Origin: Seminavis robusta | Taxonomy: Eukaryota > Bacillariophyta > Bacillariophyceae > Naviculales > Naviculaceae | Assembly (NCBI GenBank): GCA_903772945.1 | Contig: CAICTM010000025.1 | Span: forward strand, 116,232 to 180,231 | DNA length: 64,000 nt | Direction of reading: 5' to 3' | Shown: positions 42,451 to 54,251 of the stretch, in pieces | How positions within the stretch are numbered: the first letter of the stretch is position 1 | Layout: each line of letters opens with the position of its first letter | Position numbers and translations under genes: made by a program | The notes under the pieces: model-generated | Databases searched by the model: none | What the model saw: the letters and a program-made list of their open reading frames with translations, nothing else | What the model was told of the DNA's origin: nothing

Positions 42451-43850
42451 GTCAGCGGGAGCTGCGATACCTCGGCAGAAAGACAGATAGAAGAAGGATG
42501 ACATGTTTGAGATTACACCCTTCTTTCACCCTTCTTTCAAGCTAGCCCGGGCAGCAACACACGACGAGTCGGGTGTTGTCGCCCGGTATCATTCCCTCAT
42601 TATAATCTTCTTGTTTATTTAAGCTAGCCCTCTAACCATAATTTTACAGCTGTCACACTGACAACCGTATGTACCTGTAATTTTTGTAGCTTCTGCTGGC
42701 TTATTGTGTTGAGTGCACTAACCTTGAATAGTCATGATTTATTCCTACCCCTAAATTTGTAGAACCTTCAATTTCCATTTTTGTTGGCTTACGCCTATCT
42801 CTACCCTATATTTTGGCTTCACCGGAACAGGAAACAGAAAATAGGAAATTGGATAGGAAATACCGAAAAAGGGGGTGAGGGCTCAGGCAGATAGACTGCC
42901 GAGGTCAAAATTGAAATTGTGAAAAACCGAAATTCACCAAAACAGGGGGATCCCACAGACACAAAATTTGCCATTTAAGTCAGCGGAAGCTGCGATACCT
43001 CGGCAGAAAGACAGATAGAAGAAGGAGGATCATGTTCGAGATTGCACCCATCTTTCAAGCCAGCCCTGGCGACAACACCCGACTACGTCATGTGTTGCCG
43101 CCCGGTATCATTCATTCCCTCATTGCAACCTTCTTTGTTAAGCTAGCTAGCCCTGGCGACAACACCCGACTACTTCGTCGACTACGTCGTGTGTTGCCCC
43201 CCGCTACTCTATAATTTACCAGCTGCCATTCCCTTATTGTAACTCTAACTTTACAGCCCTGCTGGCTTATTGTGCTTTTGTGCTGATTGCACTAACTTTA
43301 AATATTAATGATTTATTCCTACCCCTAACTTGTATAACCATCAATGTTCAGTTTTGTTGTTATGACTATCTCTATCCTTATATTTTGGCTTCACCGGAAT
43401 GGAAATAGGAAATAGAAATAGAAATAGGAAATAGCATTTAAGTCAGCGGGAGCTGCGATACCCGCAGAAAGAAAGATAGAAGAAGGAGGATCATGTTCGA
43501 GATTGCACCATCTTTCAAGCTAGCCTGGCGACAACACCGACTACGTCTGTGTTGCCGCCCGGTATCATTCATTCTCCCTCATTGCAACCTTCTTTTTATT
43601 AAGCTATCCCTGGCGACAACACCCGACTACGTCGTGTGTTGCCGCCCAATACTCTTAATTTGCCAGCTGCCATTCCCTTTGTAACTCTAACCTTTACAGC
43701 TCCTGCTGGCTTATTGTGCTGTTGTGCTGATTGCACTAACCTTAAATATTAATTCCTACCCTAACTTCATCAATGTTCAGTTTTGTTGGCTTATGACTAT
43801 CTCTATCCTTATACTTTGGCTTCACCGGAATAGGAAATAGGAAATTCGGC
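42451..43850. repeat. Tandem repeat A, three units of about 410-530 bp
   Basis: Units start with gtcagcgg(g/a)agctgcgat at 42451, 42979 and 43442. Each has imperfect hairpins built on GACAACACCCGAC / GTCGTGTGTTG, then CTTCACCGGAA and runs of GGAAATAG. No coding frame is kept between units. Unit 1 also holds one copy of the CTCAGGCAG...CTGCCGAG motif found as a minisatellite at 46282. Confidence 0.85.
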
Positions 43851-43859
43851 TTTTTTTCA

Positions 43860-45000
43860 GCGTTCGTCTCCTGTTTCCTAGTTTGCTCGCACTTGGATCC
43901 TATGACGAATACATGCACAACCGAATATTTCAATCCAGCCATTGTAGCGAGTGTACCGTAGAGTTACATCGATCCTGACAGTACAACACACACTCAGGTT
44001 CCGCTTCTGGCTACACTCCGTTACGGTACCTTGCTTGGATCTTATGACGAATACAGCACACCGAACATTGTCAATCCAGCCATCGTAGCCAGCTACCGTA
44101 GAGTTCATCAATCAGTGACAGTGCAACAGTACCGAACACACGCAGGTTCGACTTTGCTCGTGCACTCGTTACCTCGCATTTGATCCTTATGACGAATACA
44201 TGCCACAAACCGAATATTGTTAATCCAGCCATTGTAGCCGGCTACCGTACAATTACATCGGCGACAGTGTCAACAGTACGAACACACTCAGGTTCCGTTT
44301 TGCTGGCTACACTCCATTGCCGTACCTTGCTTGGATCCTTATGACGAATACATGCACACCGAATTGTCAATCCAGCCTATTGTAGCCAGTTCCGTAGAGT
44401 TAATCGATCCGTGACAGTGGCAACAGTACCGAACACACAGGTTCCGCTTTACTGGCTACACTCCGTTACTGGTATCTTGCATTGGATCTTATGACGAATA
44501 CATGACAAACGAACATTATGAATCCAGCCATTGTGGCCGCTGCGGTATAGCTACATCGACGACAGTGGCAACAGTACCGAAAGTTCGGCTTTGCTCGCTA
44601 CGGTTACGGTACTCGCATTGGATCCTTATGACGAATACATGCACAACCGAATATTGTCAATCCAGCCATTGTAGCCAGTTACCGTAGAGTTACATCGATC
44701 CGTGACAGTGGCAACAGTACTGAACACACAGGTTCCGCTTTACTGGCTACACTCCGTTACCGGTACCTGCATTGGATCCTTATGACGAATACATGCACAA
44801 CCGAACATTGTCAACTAGCCATTGTAGCCAGCTATCGTTGAGTTCATCGATCGTGACAGTGGCAACAGTACCGAACAAAAGCAGGTTCACTTTGCTCGCT
44901 GCACTCGGTTACCGCATTGGATCCTTATGACGAATACACTCACAACGGAATATTGTCATCCAGCCATCGTAGCCAGCTGCCGTATAGCTAGTGGCAACAG
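43860..45000. repeat. Satellite B, eight units of about 146 bp
   Basis: The word tatgacgaat begins at 43901, 44043, 44188, 44340, 44490, 44627, 44781 and 44926, spacing 137-154 bp. Each unit also has AATCCAGCCATTGTAGCC, GTGACAGTGGCAACAGTACCGAAC and a GGATCC. Two further units occur in reverse orientation at 61090-61359. Confidence 0.9.
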
Positions 45001-45961
45001 TACTTGATTTCGCATACAGGAAAATGGGTACCGACACAGGAATCACCACCAAAACAGTAGGAAATAACAAGAAGGGATGAATCCGGTAGGAGGGTCCACT
45101 CTCTTGTGTGTTGTCGAGTAGCAGCCTTGCTCCTGTTCCCTTTCAATGACTGCGACGTTGTTCATGCTGTTGGTAGGCTGGAGTTAACAGTTTCCTCCGT
45201 ACACATACGTCCGTAGCGATAGCCTCTTCTTCCTCGTGTTATTCGAGCGATCAATCGTTCGTTGGACGCGCCAATGGAAATTCATCGGCCGTCAGCAACA
45301 GCAGAGAAAACAACAAATAGATATAGGTTTTGTTTTCTGTGCTCACTGCAGACGACCGGAGACTTACCTTGTTTTTCAAATTGCACCAACTTGGCTGTCA
45401 TGGGCCGAGAACTGACTGCCATCCCATGTCCATAGGATTCAATGAGGGATGGCTTTCCAATCTACACCGGAGAAGGATGGCTTGAGTGGGGCTTGGATAA
45501 CAGAGGTGCGACCGATTGATTCGAATAATTAAAACAACTCACCTGTTGACGGCAGATTACTCCTTCCGTCCATAGAAATCAATGAGGGAGAGAAGTCAGC
45601 GCTGTACCTTCAATTAACACTCTGATAATAGGCTTACCTCATTGCGATCGATCGATCAATCGATCGATCGATCAATCGATCGATCAGCCGATTGAATAAA
45701 GAACTCCTCCTACGGTTACCACTCTTGTCGGCCAAGCTGGATTTACCTCCTGTTTACCATAGGAATACAATGAGGAGAGAAATCAGTGCTGCACCTTCAA
45801 TAATAACACACTTGATAATAGACTTACCCGTACTAGCTAGTAGTAGTAGCCATCGATCGATCGTTGACGGCCGAGCTGGAATTCTCTCCTGTTTACCATA
45901 GAAATTCAATGAGGGAGAGAAGTCAGCGCTGTACCTTCAATAACAGGCTTGATAACAGAAA

Positions 45962-45996
<35 letters not shown>

Positions 45997-46226
45997 ATAC
46001 AGATACCGGAATCGAATCGATCGACCTTAACCTTAGTAACTTCAACGTTCTTTTTATCCACGAATCGATCTAAATCTTTCGAAGAGAACCTGTTACTTAA
46101 GATACACATGACCGTTGATCTGCAACTGAAGTGCGGTACTCTATTTTACACAGTAAACGCCGGCAAATCGATTCCAGAGTGCTACTGAGGGGGTAACAAA
46201 AGGTGCGTCGTCTCATTGAGACGAAA
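45001..46226. repeat. Left arm of a large inverted repeat
   Basis: Together with the last two satellite units this block matches the reverse complement of 60040-61359 over nearly its whole length, with small differences. It contains three copies of a module around TTTACCAT(A)GRAAT...GAGAGAAGTCAGCGCTG at about 45541-45660, 45715-45835 and 45865-45955 (the right arm has two), a GATC-rich run at 45651-45690 and an AAAT run at 45957-46000. On the minus strand, GT donors and AG acceptors around the modules are kept between arms. Confidence 0.82.
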
Positions 46227-46506
46227 TAGGAAATAGAAAATAGGAAATAGGAAATAGGAAATAGGAAAAATAGAAAGCATTAAAGGGGTTGAGACTCAGG
46301 CAGTTTACCTGCCGAGGTAAAGGGGTTGAGAACTCAGGCAGTTTACCTGCCGAGGTAAAGGGGTAGAGGACTCAGGCAGTTAGACTGCCGAGGTAAAGCC
46401 TATGCTTCATAGATCGAGAAGATCGACGGTCTTTCCAGTCTGCAAGACATTACTTCGTTGAAGCTTGATAACCTACATGTACTACTAGTAGCTAGCTAGC
46501 ACCAAC
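46227..46506. repeat. GGAAATAG runs and a 3-copy 37-39-bp minisatellite
   Basis: Copies of AAAGGGGT(T/A)GAG...CTCAGGCAG...CTGCCGAGGT start at 46282, 46319 and 46357. Each unit can fold into a short hairpin. This stretch also must hold the promoter of the gene at 46507. Confidence 0.8.
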
Positions 46507-47481
46507 ATGTACAGAAGATGTCTTCACAGCCTTATCAAACGATCGTGGCCACCAGTGTTGAGACCCCCTGGGAGGCAATTATCTTCACTGAGCAGTGACA
46601 GGGGTATCCCGCTTCATTATGATTGGGTCCATCCACCCGAAACACAAGAATTGGACCATGTGGTGCTCTTTCTCCACGGTCTGCTGGGAAATGGCCGTAA
46701 TGTGAGGACCATGGCCAAGAAACTATGTGATGCATCGCAACGACCAGGAGTACTTCTCGATGTACGAGGCCATGGCAATTCCAAAGTAGTGCAAAGCGCC
46801 ACTACTAGCAGTACCTTTGCAAGCTGCGTGCAAGACGTGCATCAAACACTCGAGGCCATGGTTCCACAAGTCCACCCAGAAACTGAAATAACTCTTGTGG
46901 GACATTCGTTGGGGGGGCGCATCTCGCTGCAATATGCACACAATCATGTCACAACAAAAAGCAACAACAACAACAATAGCAACAATCCACTGCAACGCAT
47001 CTGGTTGCTGGATACGGTCCCGGGAGAAGCCAATGATGCTGTCGAACGGGTCGTCGGAGCCGTCACGGACATTTCCTCCAAAGCACCCATTACCGACAAG
47101 AAACAACTCGTCCAACAATTGACCACCGACTATAAAATTGACAAGGGCACGGCACAATGGTTGGCTTCCTCGTTGCAAAAAAAGACAAAGACGGACGAGT
47201 TGCAATTCAGTTTTGATTTGACTGTCGTTAATGATTTGTTGACGAATTTTCATGAGCAAGATTTTATGCAATTGCTACAGGAAATTCTAGAGACAAATAC
47301 TGTCACGGTGGATTTGGTACGAGGAGGAAAAAACAAAGGTTGGACTGAAGCTAATTTGGCACCACTGCGACAACTCCAACAAGAATATCCCAGCAACTTT
47401 GGAATGCACGAATTGCCAAAGGCAGGTCATTGGGTCCATGTCGATGATTTGCCGGGATTATTGGATGTGATGGAGGTATAA
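46507..47481 (+). CDS. ABHD11-like alpha/beta hydrolase, mitochondrial
   Basis: 324 residues from an ATG. The first ~30 residues are Arg/Ser/Leu-rich without acids, a mitochondrial-type leader. The fold shows LFLHGLLGNGRNVRTMAK, LLDVRGHGNS, the nucleophile elbow VGHSLGG (Ser134), and the histidine in LPKAGHWVHVDDLPGLL, all close to ABHD11 and bacterial YbfF esterases. ABHD11 is a mitochondrial matrix protein that protects the oxoglutarate dehydrogenase complex in mammals. An Asn-rich stretch near 153-162 is from AAC repeats. No intron. Confidence 0.9.
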   Translation: MYRRCLHSLIKRSWPPVLRPPGRQLSSLSSDRGIPLHYDWVHPPETQELDHVVLFLHGLLGNGRNVRTMAKKLCDASQRPGVLLDVRGHGNSKVVQSATTSSTFASCVQDVHQTLEAMVPQVHPETEITLVGHSLGGRISLQYAHNHVTTKSNNNNNSNNPLQRIWLLDTVPGEANDAVERVVGAVTDISSKAPITDKKQLVQQLTTDYKIDKGTAQWLASSLQKKTKTDELQFSFDLTVVNDLLTNFHEQDFMQLLQEILETNTVTVDLVRGGKNKGWTEANLAPLRQLQQEYPSNFGMHELPKAGHWVHVDDLPGLLDVMEV

Positions 47482-47924
47482 GTAATTTTGAATAATGGAT
47501 TGAGTCTGGCTATCTAGTCGAGTGCAGAAGATGAAACATGTCAAGAAACATTGTTCTTCTTTACGGTACATGTACTACCGATGTAGCGTGGTCTGTGTTT
47601 TGTTGCCAAAGCGCAGCCTGTAGTCCCACAATCATCAGTGTCAATTAATAATTATGGAGATCTTGAAAAGCCCGAGGTAGTGTTGTGGTCTTCACTGCAC
47701 TGAGAAATTCACTGAACTGGATGCCCTCGTCTCCTGTGACTTGTCACGTAATGAAGTTTCATTATTTGTGTTGGGATACCGGTAGTCCAACAGAATTCAC
47801 GGGGCTTCATCCTTTATTTTGTGTGCGCGCGGAGTTCACGGCAGTGCAAAAGGATAGACTATTTCCAGTCTTTGGGAAGGGGCTGCGGCAACATCGCTCT
47901 CTGGCTGTGTCTACACTCCACTAG
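47482..47924. other. Convergent intergenic region
   Basis: This gap lies between the 3' ends of the ABHD11-like and YkgJ-type genes. No gene was seen. Confidence 0.45.
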
Positions 47925-48860
47925 CTAGCTAGTTGGTTTCACGCGTATTTCCTTGCCTCTTGGGAATCTCCTGTCATCGTGCTCATACCAAAAGGCTTGT
48001 TCATAGACTTGTTCTCGGGGGACACTGACACTACTTTGGTCATCTGCATCATCCAATTTGTCGTCGTCGTCGTCGTCGTCAGTCACGACTAGCTTCATGC
48101 CTTCACAGCCGCCCTGTTCTTTTGTCCAGAGTGGTATTTTTTGGTGATTGTCGTCATGATTATCATCATTATCATCGTCTGGCCGTCTCACTTCGTCATT
48201 CCACGCCTGTTGACTGGCCAGAATGTTGGGCCAAAACGGATACGTGGAACATTGAATGGGTCTGGCATCGTAAATGCGACACGTATTGTCGTCTTGCAGA
48301 AATATACAGCCATGCTGGTGGTCTTTATTGGTGGTTGTTGTTGTTGTTGTGGTGGAATGATCTCGTAATCGAATCCACATCCTTTCTTCTTCTTCTCCCG
48401 GGTTGGTGGTGGAATCTTCCAGTAGAGTATGCGAGGCATAGTGTTGAATGAATTCCTGCTTGGACATGTCGAGCAAGTCGGCGGCTTGTTGGTGTTCTTC
48501 GGGAGTCATGTAGACATTTCCCTTTGTCTTGCAACATTTCCCACAACCGGTACATTCAAAGGGCAAGGATGACATTTGTCGAAACCATTGATACTCCTTC
48601 CGTGCTTCCCCTTGCTTTTGTATTTGTCGCAACCAATACGCGTCAGTATTATTGTCGTTGTTGGTGTCATCGTTCCAATTGATCGTATCTGAATCAGTAG
48701 TAGTAAAGGTTCTGGTAGAACTACTGGCATGTCCCCGTTGAGAGAAATACTTCTGGAAGGTCGGTATTCTTCTTGGACGGCGGGAAACAACCAGGAAGGC
48801 CATGGATGTTGATGCAAGCAGCGTGGAAGTCACCAGGCACCAGGAAAACAACACGGTCAT
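47925..48860 (-). CDS. YkgJ-type cysteine-cluster protein, probably plastid-targeted
   Basis: 311 residues from an ATG. Residues 1-23 are a signal peptide ending STSMAF, an ASAF-like site, followed by a basic Arg/Ser stretch that fits a plastid transit peptide. The conserved Cys cluster is ECTGCGKCC near 115, then GCIFLQDDNTCRIYDARPIQCSTYPFW near 190, the pattern of the YkgJ/UPF0153 family, which is thought to bind zinc or an iron-sulfur cluster. Poly-Asp and poly-Thr runs interrupt the domain and come from simple DNA repeats. Function is unknown. Confidence 0.85.
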   Translation of the reverse strand: MTVLFSWCLVTSTLLASTSMAFLVVSRRPRRIPTFQKYFSQRGHASSSTRTFTTTDSDTINWNDDTNNDNNTDAYWLRQIQKQGEARKEYQWFRQMSSLPFECTGCGKCCKTKGNVYMTPEEHQQAADLLDMSKQEFIQHYASHTLLEDSTTNPGEEEERMWIRLRDHSTTTTTTTTNKDHQHGCIFLQDDNTCRIYDARPIQCSTYPFWPNILASQQAWNDEVRRPDDDNDDNHDDNHQKIPLWTKEQGGCEGMKLVVTDDDDDDDKLDDADDQSSVSVPREQVYEQAFWYEHDDRRFPRGKEIRVKPTS

Positions 48861-49352
48861 CGTTGACAGAGATCCAGAAGCTCTAGACTAGCTAGTAGCT
48901 GAGTGAATACCGATAGCGAGGGTGTCGAATGAGTGGCAATCCGATGCCCATCAAACATCAAACATCAAACGCCAACGGCAACCATCAAAAGGGAAAGAAA
49001 TGACACGTACGTGGTTCACGAATGCAGTCCCTGATTCTTTCCTGGATCTGCACTTCCAAAGATTTTGGCTTCTGGTCGATCTGCGGCAGTTGACACCACC
49101 ATGATGCCCACACTTCTCACTTCTTGAATCAATCCCAAAGCAAAGAGGACAAAGAACACAACCAACAAGCAAGCAAGCAAGCAAGCAAGCAACCAGTTGA
49201 CAAACCCATTCTATCTCCATTAGCCAGTTTCTTATAGTGAGGTGTTCATCAGCTCATAAACTCACGCAATAGTCGAATCGGATCCATTCTCTCAAGATCA
49301 CCGAATTCTTTCCACTTACTACAGTACCGTACAACTGAACTACTGCTCCAGG
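48861..49352. promoter_or_regulatory. Divergent intergenic region
   Basis: This 492-bp gap lies between outward-pointing starts. It contains CAAG repeats at about 49168-49192 and a triplicated ATCAAAC(A/G) near 48950-48970. Confidence 0.45.
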
Positions 49353-49972
49353 ATGAGCTTTCCTCTTCGTGCCATTATCCGATCTCCCATGGCAGCGAGA
49401 CTTCTCGCTACCAGGCCTGTCGTCAGATCCAATCTCGTAGCAAAGGCGTTCTTCTCGGACAGTATCACCGTGAGTTCACTTCTTATATTATCTATCTTTC
49501 TTTCTCTTGTTTTCTTTTTCCATTATTTTCTCACTCTATTCAAATTCATTCATGTCATACTGCATGTAATATATTATAGTACTCTGGCGGACAAGCCAGT
49601 GAAGGCCAAGGTGGCTTTTACGGATCCGGTGGTGCCCGTGCCGCTCCCGAGAATACGTCCCAAGAACACGACAATAGCGAAGAAGAACGATCCAAAATGT
49701 TGGCCATGGCGGCAGACGTACAGAGCATCACACATACCATGCAAGAACTAGAAACACTCGAACAATTCTTGCAACGAGAAGAAACCGAAAATCCAGGACA
49801 AGTCTCGGGACGATCCATTGAACTCAAAAATTCCATCAAGAAACTCATGACCAATCCAGAAGTATTGGACACCCTCAATCGATTGGAATTGAATGGATCC
49901 CCTGTATGGGGATTGAGCATGGCCGAACGACAACTCGTAGAGTTGGCACGAGATAAAGTCAATGAGTGCTAA
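49353..49972 (+). CDS. Small mitochondrial-type protein with Gly-rich motif, unknown
   Basis: Exons 49353-49469 and 49580-49972 with a phase-0 GT-AG intron of 110 bp give 169 residues. Exon 1 is an Arg/Ala/Ser-rich leader without acids up to residue 35. Exon 2 opens with YSGGQASEGQGGFYGSGGAR, then an acidic stretch and a long helical part with MQELETLEQFLQREE and a final domain ending SMAERQLVELARDKV. The Gly-rich start recalls ATPase-inhibitor-like proteins, but this is only a resemblance. A mitochondrial location is inferred. Confidence 0.75.
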
Positions 49973-51261
49973 ATTTTAAAAAAGAATGGAGGAGAAGACG
50001 AAGTAAGTTCAAATAAATAATCAACTGGAACGGAAGGAAGGAACGAAGGAATCAATGAAACTATTCCAAACAAGTGCAGTACACATGCCACTTGGCTCAA
50101 TGACAAAAAGTACAACTAGGCAGTAATAGTTTTTTAGAAATCGTGCACTGAAACAGTATACTTTTGCTGCTCGAAGGAAGATATGCCTTGAGGTATCTGA
50201 GAAGGCTAGCAGGGAGGCCACTACAACGAGGAATAGTACCAGTACCTGCAGGATCAATTCAGCAATGTAAGGTTTTGAGGACGACGACCACGACGACGAC
50301 GACGACATGGATCTAGAGGTTCAGTGCACTACGTGCTTGTGTAAAGGAGGCCATCAAGAGATTTAGACCCGGAACGTTGGGCTTCTATCACTGCTATAGT
50401 AGTCCCATTGAGACTAAAAAGCCAGCCATAACCCAAACAGGACAGGTCATGTCAAAGTACTGTAGACCCAACTTTGCTCTTGGGATTCCACATGCTACAG
50501 ATTGTCACATTGAATTCTCTGCTCTGCTCTGCATATGATCAACAGACGGATGGTTGACCTGACATCCAACATGTTACAAATGTGCTACGTTCGCTCCACC
50601 ATCAATTCAGCTTGGTGCTGGTCCCCGGGCGGAGGTTGGTATCAGCCACTTGACATTGATTGCCGTCTCATTCTGGTTGATCCTTTTCGTTGAATCAACT
50701 CCCGCACACTGCATGAGGAAAACCCCACCGCTTGCTACTCTGCCGTACTAGCTAGCTAGTATCGTTAGAGATACTACTGTAGTACCGTACCGGTAGCATT
50801 TGGCTGCCCATTGAAAGTGCAGGGGCGTCGTAGTGACCAAGGCGAGCTCCAAGGGGGCTGACTCAGCCTGTCGTCCTTCTTTCGGACATCCGCCACGTAC
50901 GAGAGAAAAGTGGAAAAATGAGCGTCATGTGCTTCCAGCCTGTTGGCTTTTGTTCCGAACAATGCCACCGCATTGAACTTCTTCAAGACTGGCGACTGGT
51001 ATTGTCGTTCCACTCTAGACTACTTCATCTTCACTGAAGACCAGAATTCTGGAGCGAAGAGTCGATCAAAGCAAGGAAGGTAATTGGTTGCTCTCCGAAG
51101 GCTTCACTGCATCCTAATCTAGAGAACTAGCTGTCTAGCTATCTATCTGGTGATAGCAGAGATCTCAAGCTTTGACAGGCCTGTGTCAACGGGTATATCT
51201 TGCCATTCAGAGAGATCAATTTGTTGCATTATTTCCCACAAACTGAGCTGAAGGCAGGACG
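49973..51261. other. Long intergenic gap, no supported gene
   Basis: The 1.3-kb stretch has a CGA trinucleotide run at about 50280-50306 and GTACCGGTA/CTAGCTAGCTAG words at 50748-50795. Short frames on both strands lack domain character. Confidence 0.5.
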
Positions 51262-53566
51262 ATGATTCAATTATCCTGCCCAAAGCTTCTCCTTGCTGGC
51301 CTTTTCCTGTGCTTTCTTTGGGCCGGCAATGATAATCAACGAGTGCAAGCAGCATTTTTGTCCCCGCGACAATCAGTATCCAGGCAACAATTTGCTACAC
51401 ACTCTCCGTCATTATCATCATCTAATCTTCAGGCGGGTCTCAACAGAGAAAATGAAATTCGTCGAAAGATTGCCGATCTCAAGCGTGATGGCAAACTCAA
51501 GAACCAACCGTCGGTGCCACAAGACGATGGAACACGAAAAAGTGCTACCCCTGTGGCAGAACAGTATGGAACCAAGCTGAGAAACAAACTGGGAGCCAAA
51601 AAAGCCAAGCTGTTGGGTACCACAGTCGCGGGAGAAATAGATGATGATGAAGACGAGGCACTCCTTGCTGAATTGGATCAAGATGACGACGAAGAAATCA
51701 CTACAACAACTGGGAGGCGGGAAGCCAGACTTGGTGCCTTGCCACGAGAAGTAGACGAAGAGGAAATCGGCAGTTCCAACTATGCGCCACCGTCAGCATC
51801 TGATTCCAGCAGTACCGATGACTTCAAGAACTTTGATGCATCTCTGTTTGAGGATGACAATGACGAGGAAGAAGAGTTATCAGAGGAAGAATTAGTTGAA
51901 ATGGTAGCTGAAAAGCTGGCGGAAAAGCGACGACGAGAGCAAAAAGCAAAAGAAGCCAAGGCTAGCGAAAATGCCAAGAGACGGCTCGCCGAATTGCAAA
52001 AGGAGCAACTCGAGGCAAATAATCAGGGCTCTAGTAGTGGAAAGACAACAACTGGCATCGGCGGTAGGTGGATGAAAGAAGATAATGTGACTGCATCTGC
52101 TGACTACAAGCCCAGTAAGAGTGGAACTTGGGGTGTCTTTGAACGACCCAAAGACATCTCAAAAACGTTTGGAGGTGGTAAGCGAGTAGGGGCAGGATAC
52201 ACACCCGACAATCTGAACAAAAAGAAGGCAGAAGAGGCAACTCGTGACCGGTTAAAGCAGTATCGAGAAAAGGTAGGCATTGATGTGCAATCCGAGAAAG
52301 ATCATGCAGAAGAAATCGATCAGGCACTGGCCATTGGGCGGAGAGCCATGGAGGTACGTTCCGTGTACTGAGGCGTTTGCGCCGTGGAAAGGCACTCTAG
52401 CTGCACATCATTTTGAGTGGATCTTCTTGACAATGCATGTGGGCTTACGACGTATTCTTTCCTTGCAGCGAGGAATCTACGGGACAGCGGCTTCAGCCCT
52501 GGAGAAGGTCACCAAGTGGTGTTCGACCAACAGTGTTGTAGGTGGCAAAGTCTTTTTGGAACTTGCAATGGCATACGAGGCGGTGGGGCGTACACAAGAG
52601 GCCATCACGGTCTACACGACGCTGTCCAAGAGTCGTATTGAAGAAACAAAGTACAACGCCAAGCGTCTTCTGTATGGCATTGAAGCTATGCAATTCATGC
52701 GGGATGAGGCTCGAAGCCCAGAGTTCTCTCGCAAGAAGATCCGAAACACTTTCATCGATACAACCGGATTGGCCAACATTGCTCAGAACTTTGATGATGT
52801 TTACAATACGGCGTACATTGACTTGGATTCGGGGTATTACCGTCGCCTCACTGAAAGTGTGGTCCGATCCAACCGTGAAGCACGTCAGATCCTTCTCAAA
52901 GCAACCGGAGCAGGTGAGGTACCACGGTTAAAGATTGTGCAAGCTCTTCGATCCATCTCAAGGCACTTTGATGATGCCTTGGAACAAGAAATCGAAATGA
53001 ATAAACCTGCGCCGGAACCTGTTGCATGGATGGATGGGAAACCCCTTGTGGTGGAACCAGAAAAGGACGACATGGCTCTCATCATGACTGGAATGGATGA
53101 GTTTGCTCTGGCAAGTGCAGAGCAGATGAAGGAGAACATGGCGGGAGCGTGGCGGTTGCAGTTGTTGGCTGATAAACGTGGGGATGGAGTCAAGTATTAC
53201 AACACGTCCTATTCCTGGCAAGAGCTCGACACAGAATCGATGACGTTCACTAGTTCTGGTGTTGCTGGATTCCTTACTGTGGAACAATCCGGAGGAATTG
53301 AGTTTCAAGAAAAAAGGCGCATCTTGACGCGAACAGACTTGGTGGTGTCCGGCACCGGTGGCGTCCTTTCCGGGTTCTTGGCCAAAAGTTCTGGAGCGTC
53401 TGGAGCGGTCAGCACTCCTCATCAGGTCGTGTCTGTTGATTCTGTCTTGATGATCACGCGGATGGCGGCAACGAAGAACAAGAGACTGGATGACTCAACG
53501 AAGGAGTATTTTGCTGTTTGGAGACGCATCGAAGAGCCCGGCGGCTCAGGCGAGGCTGCGCCGTAG
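51262..53566 (+). CDS. Plastid-type protein with coiled-coil and TPR-like parts, unknown
   Basis: Exons 51262-52353 and 52469-53566 with a phase-0 GT-AG intron of 115 bp give 729 residues. Residues 1-31 are a signal peptide ending QAAFLSP, close to an ASAF-type site, then a Ser/Gln-rich stretch. The middle of exon 1 is strongly acidic and then Lys/Glu/Ala-rich (about 200-260), a likely coiled coil. Exon 2 starts with TPR-like helices (YGTAASALEKVTKW, GGKVFLELAMAYEAVGRTQEAITVYTTL). The last ~170 residues form a beta-rich domain starting MAGAWRLQLLADKRGDGVKYY, which recalls PAP/fibrillin-type proteins. I cannot name a family with confidence. Confidence 0.75.
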
Positions 53567-54251
53567 TTCTCCACAGGCAGGCCAACGAATAGTCAAAAGA
53601 CAGGCCAACAACATTGAATGCTATGTATAAAACCACAACATCGAACCAATCATTCCCGCACACCAATTCACCAAAGAGCGTTTCGAATGAAAGAAGGACT
53701 TGAGGACCTCCCAAGGGCCATCGTACTGGCACCGAACAAGAGACCGCGACGAAGCAGCGTCAAAGTGCCACGAGGATTCCCGCTGAAACCTGAACATACT
53801 GTTAAATTAGAGCACTCATCATTACGATAGGTTCAATCATATTTGCGGCATCAGGGCAGCAGCTACATGAACCAGACTAAGTGCTGGGTGAAGCCAAGAA
53901 CTCTCTGAGCTTGTCTGAGCACCAGCTGGTGGGTGAGTAACAGTCTTCATTCCGCTCTCCTGGCTTTAATGCTGATGACGTCAGCATCATTTTTTGAGGC
54001 TTTTGCGCCCATTCCCATTTTCCGTGCCAAGCTGCCACCACCAACGCCATCATCCCTTCGACGCCGAAAGGAGGGGCTGTCACTCATCGGCAACGTTGAT
54101 TTGCATGGTTAGGTTGGAGTAAGGACGGTTTTGAAACCTATTGGTAATTGGTATCGCGAGCTTGAATGCTATCCATGACATTCCAATGTCCAAGAGCACC
54201 AATCATAGTTCCTGCTTGTGAACAAGGCAACAATTGATTCATCCCACCGTC
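53567..54251. other. Intergenic
   Basis: This gap lies between two plus-strand genes. No gene, RNA or repeat was recognised. Confidence 0.45.

Noticed and set aside
43020-43050. tRNA-like B-box (gttcgagattgcac) in tandem repeat A
   Set aside because: The expected A box and cloverleaf stems could not be found around it.
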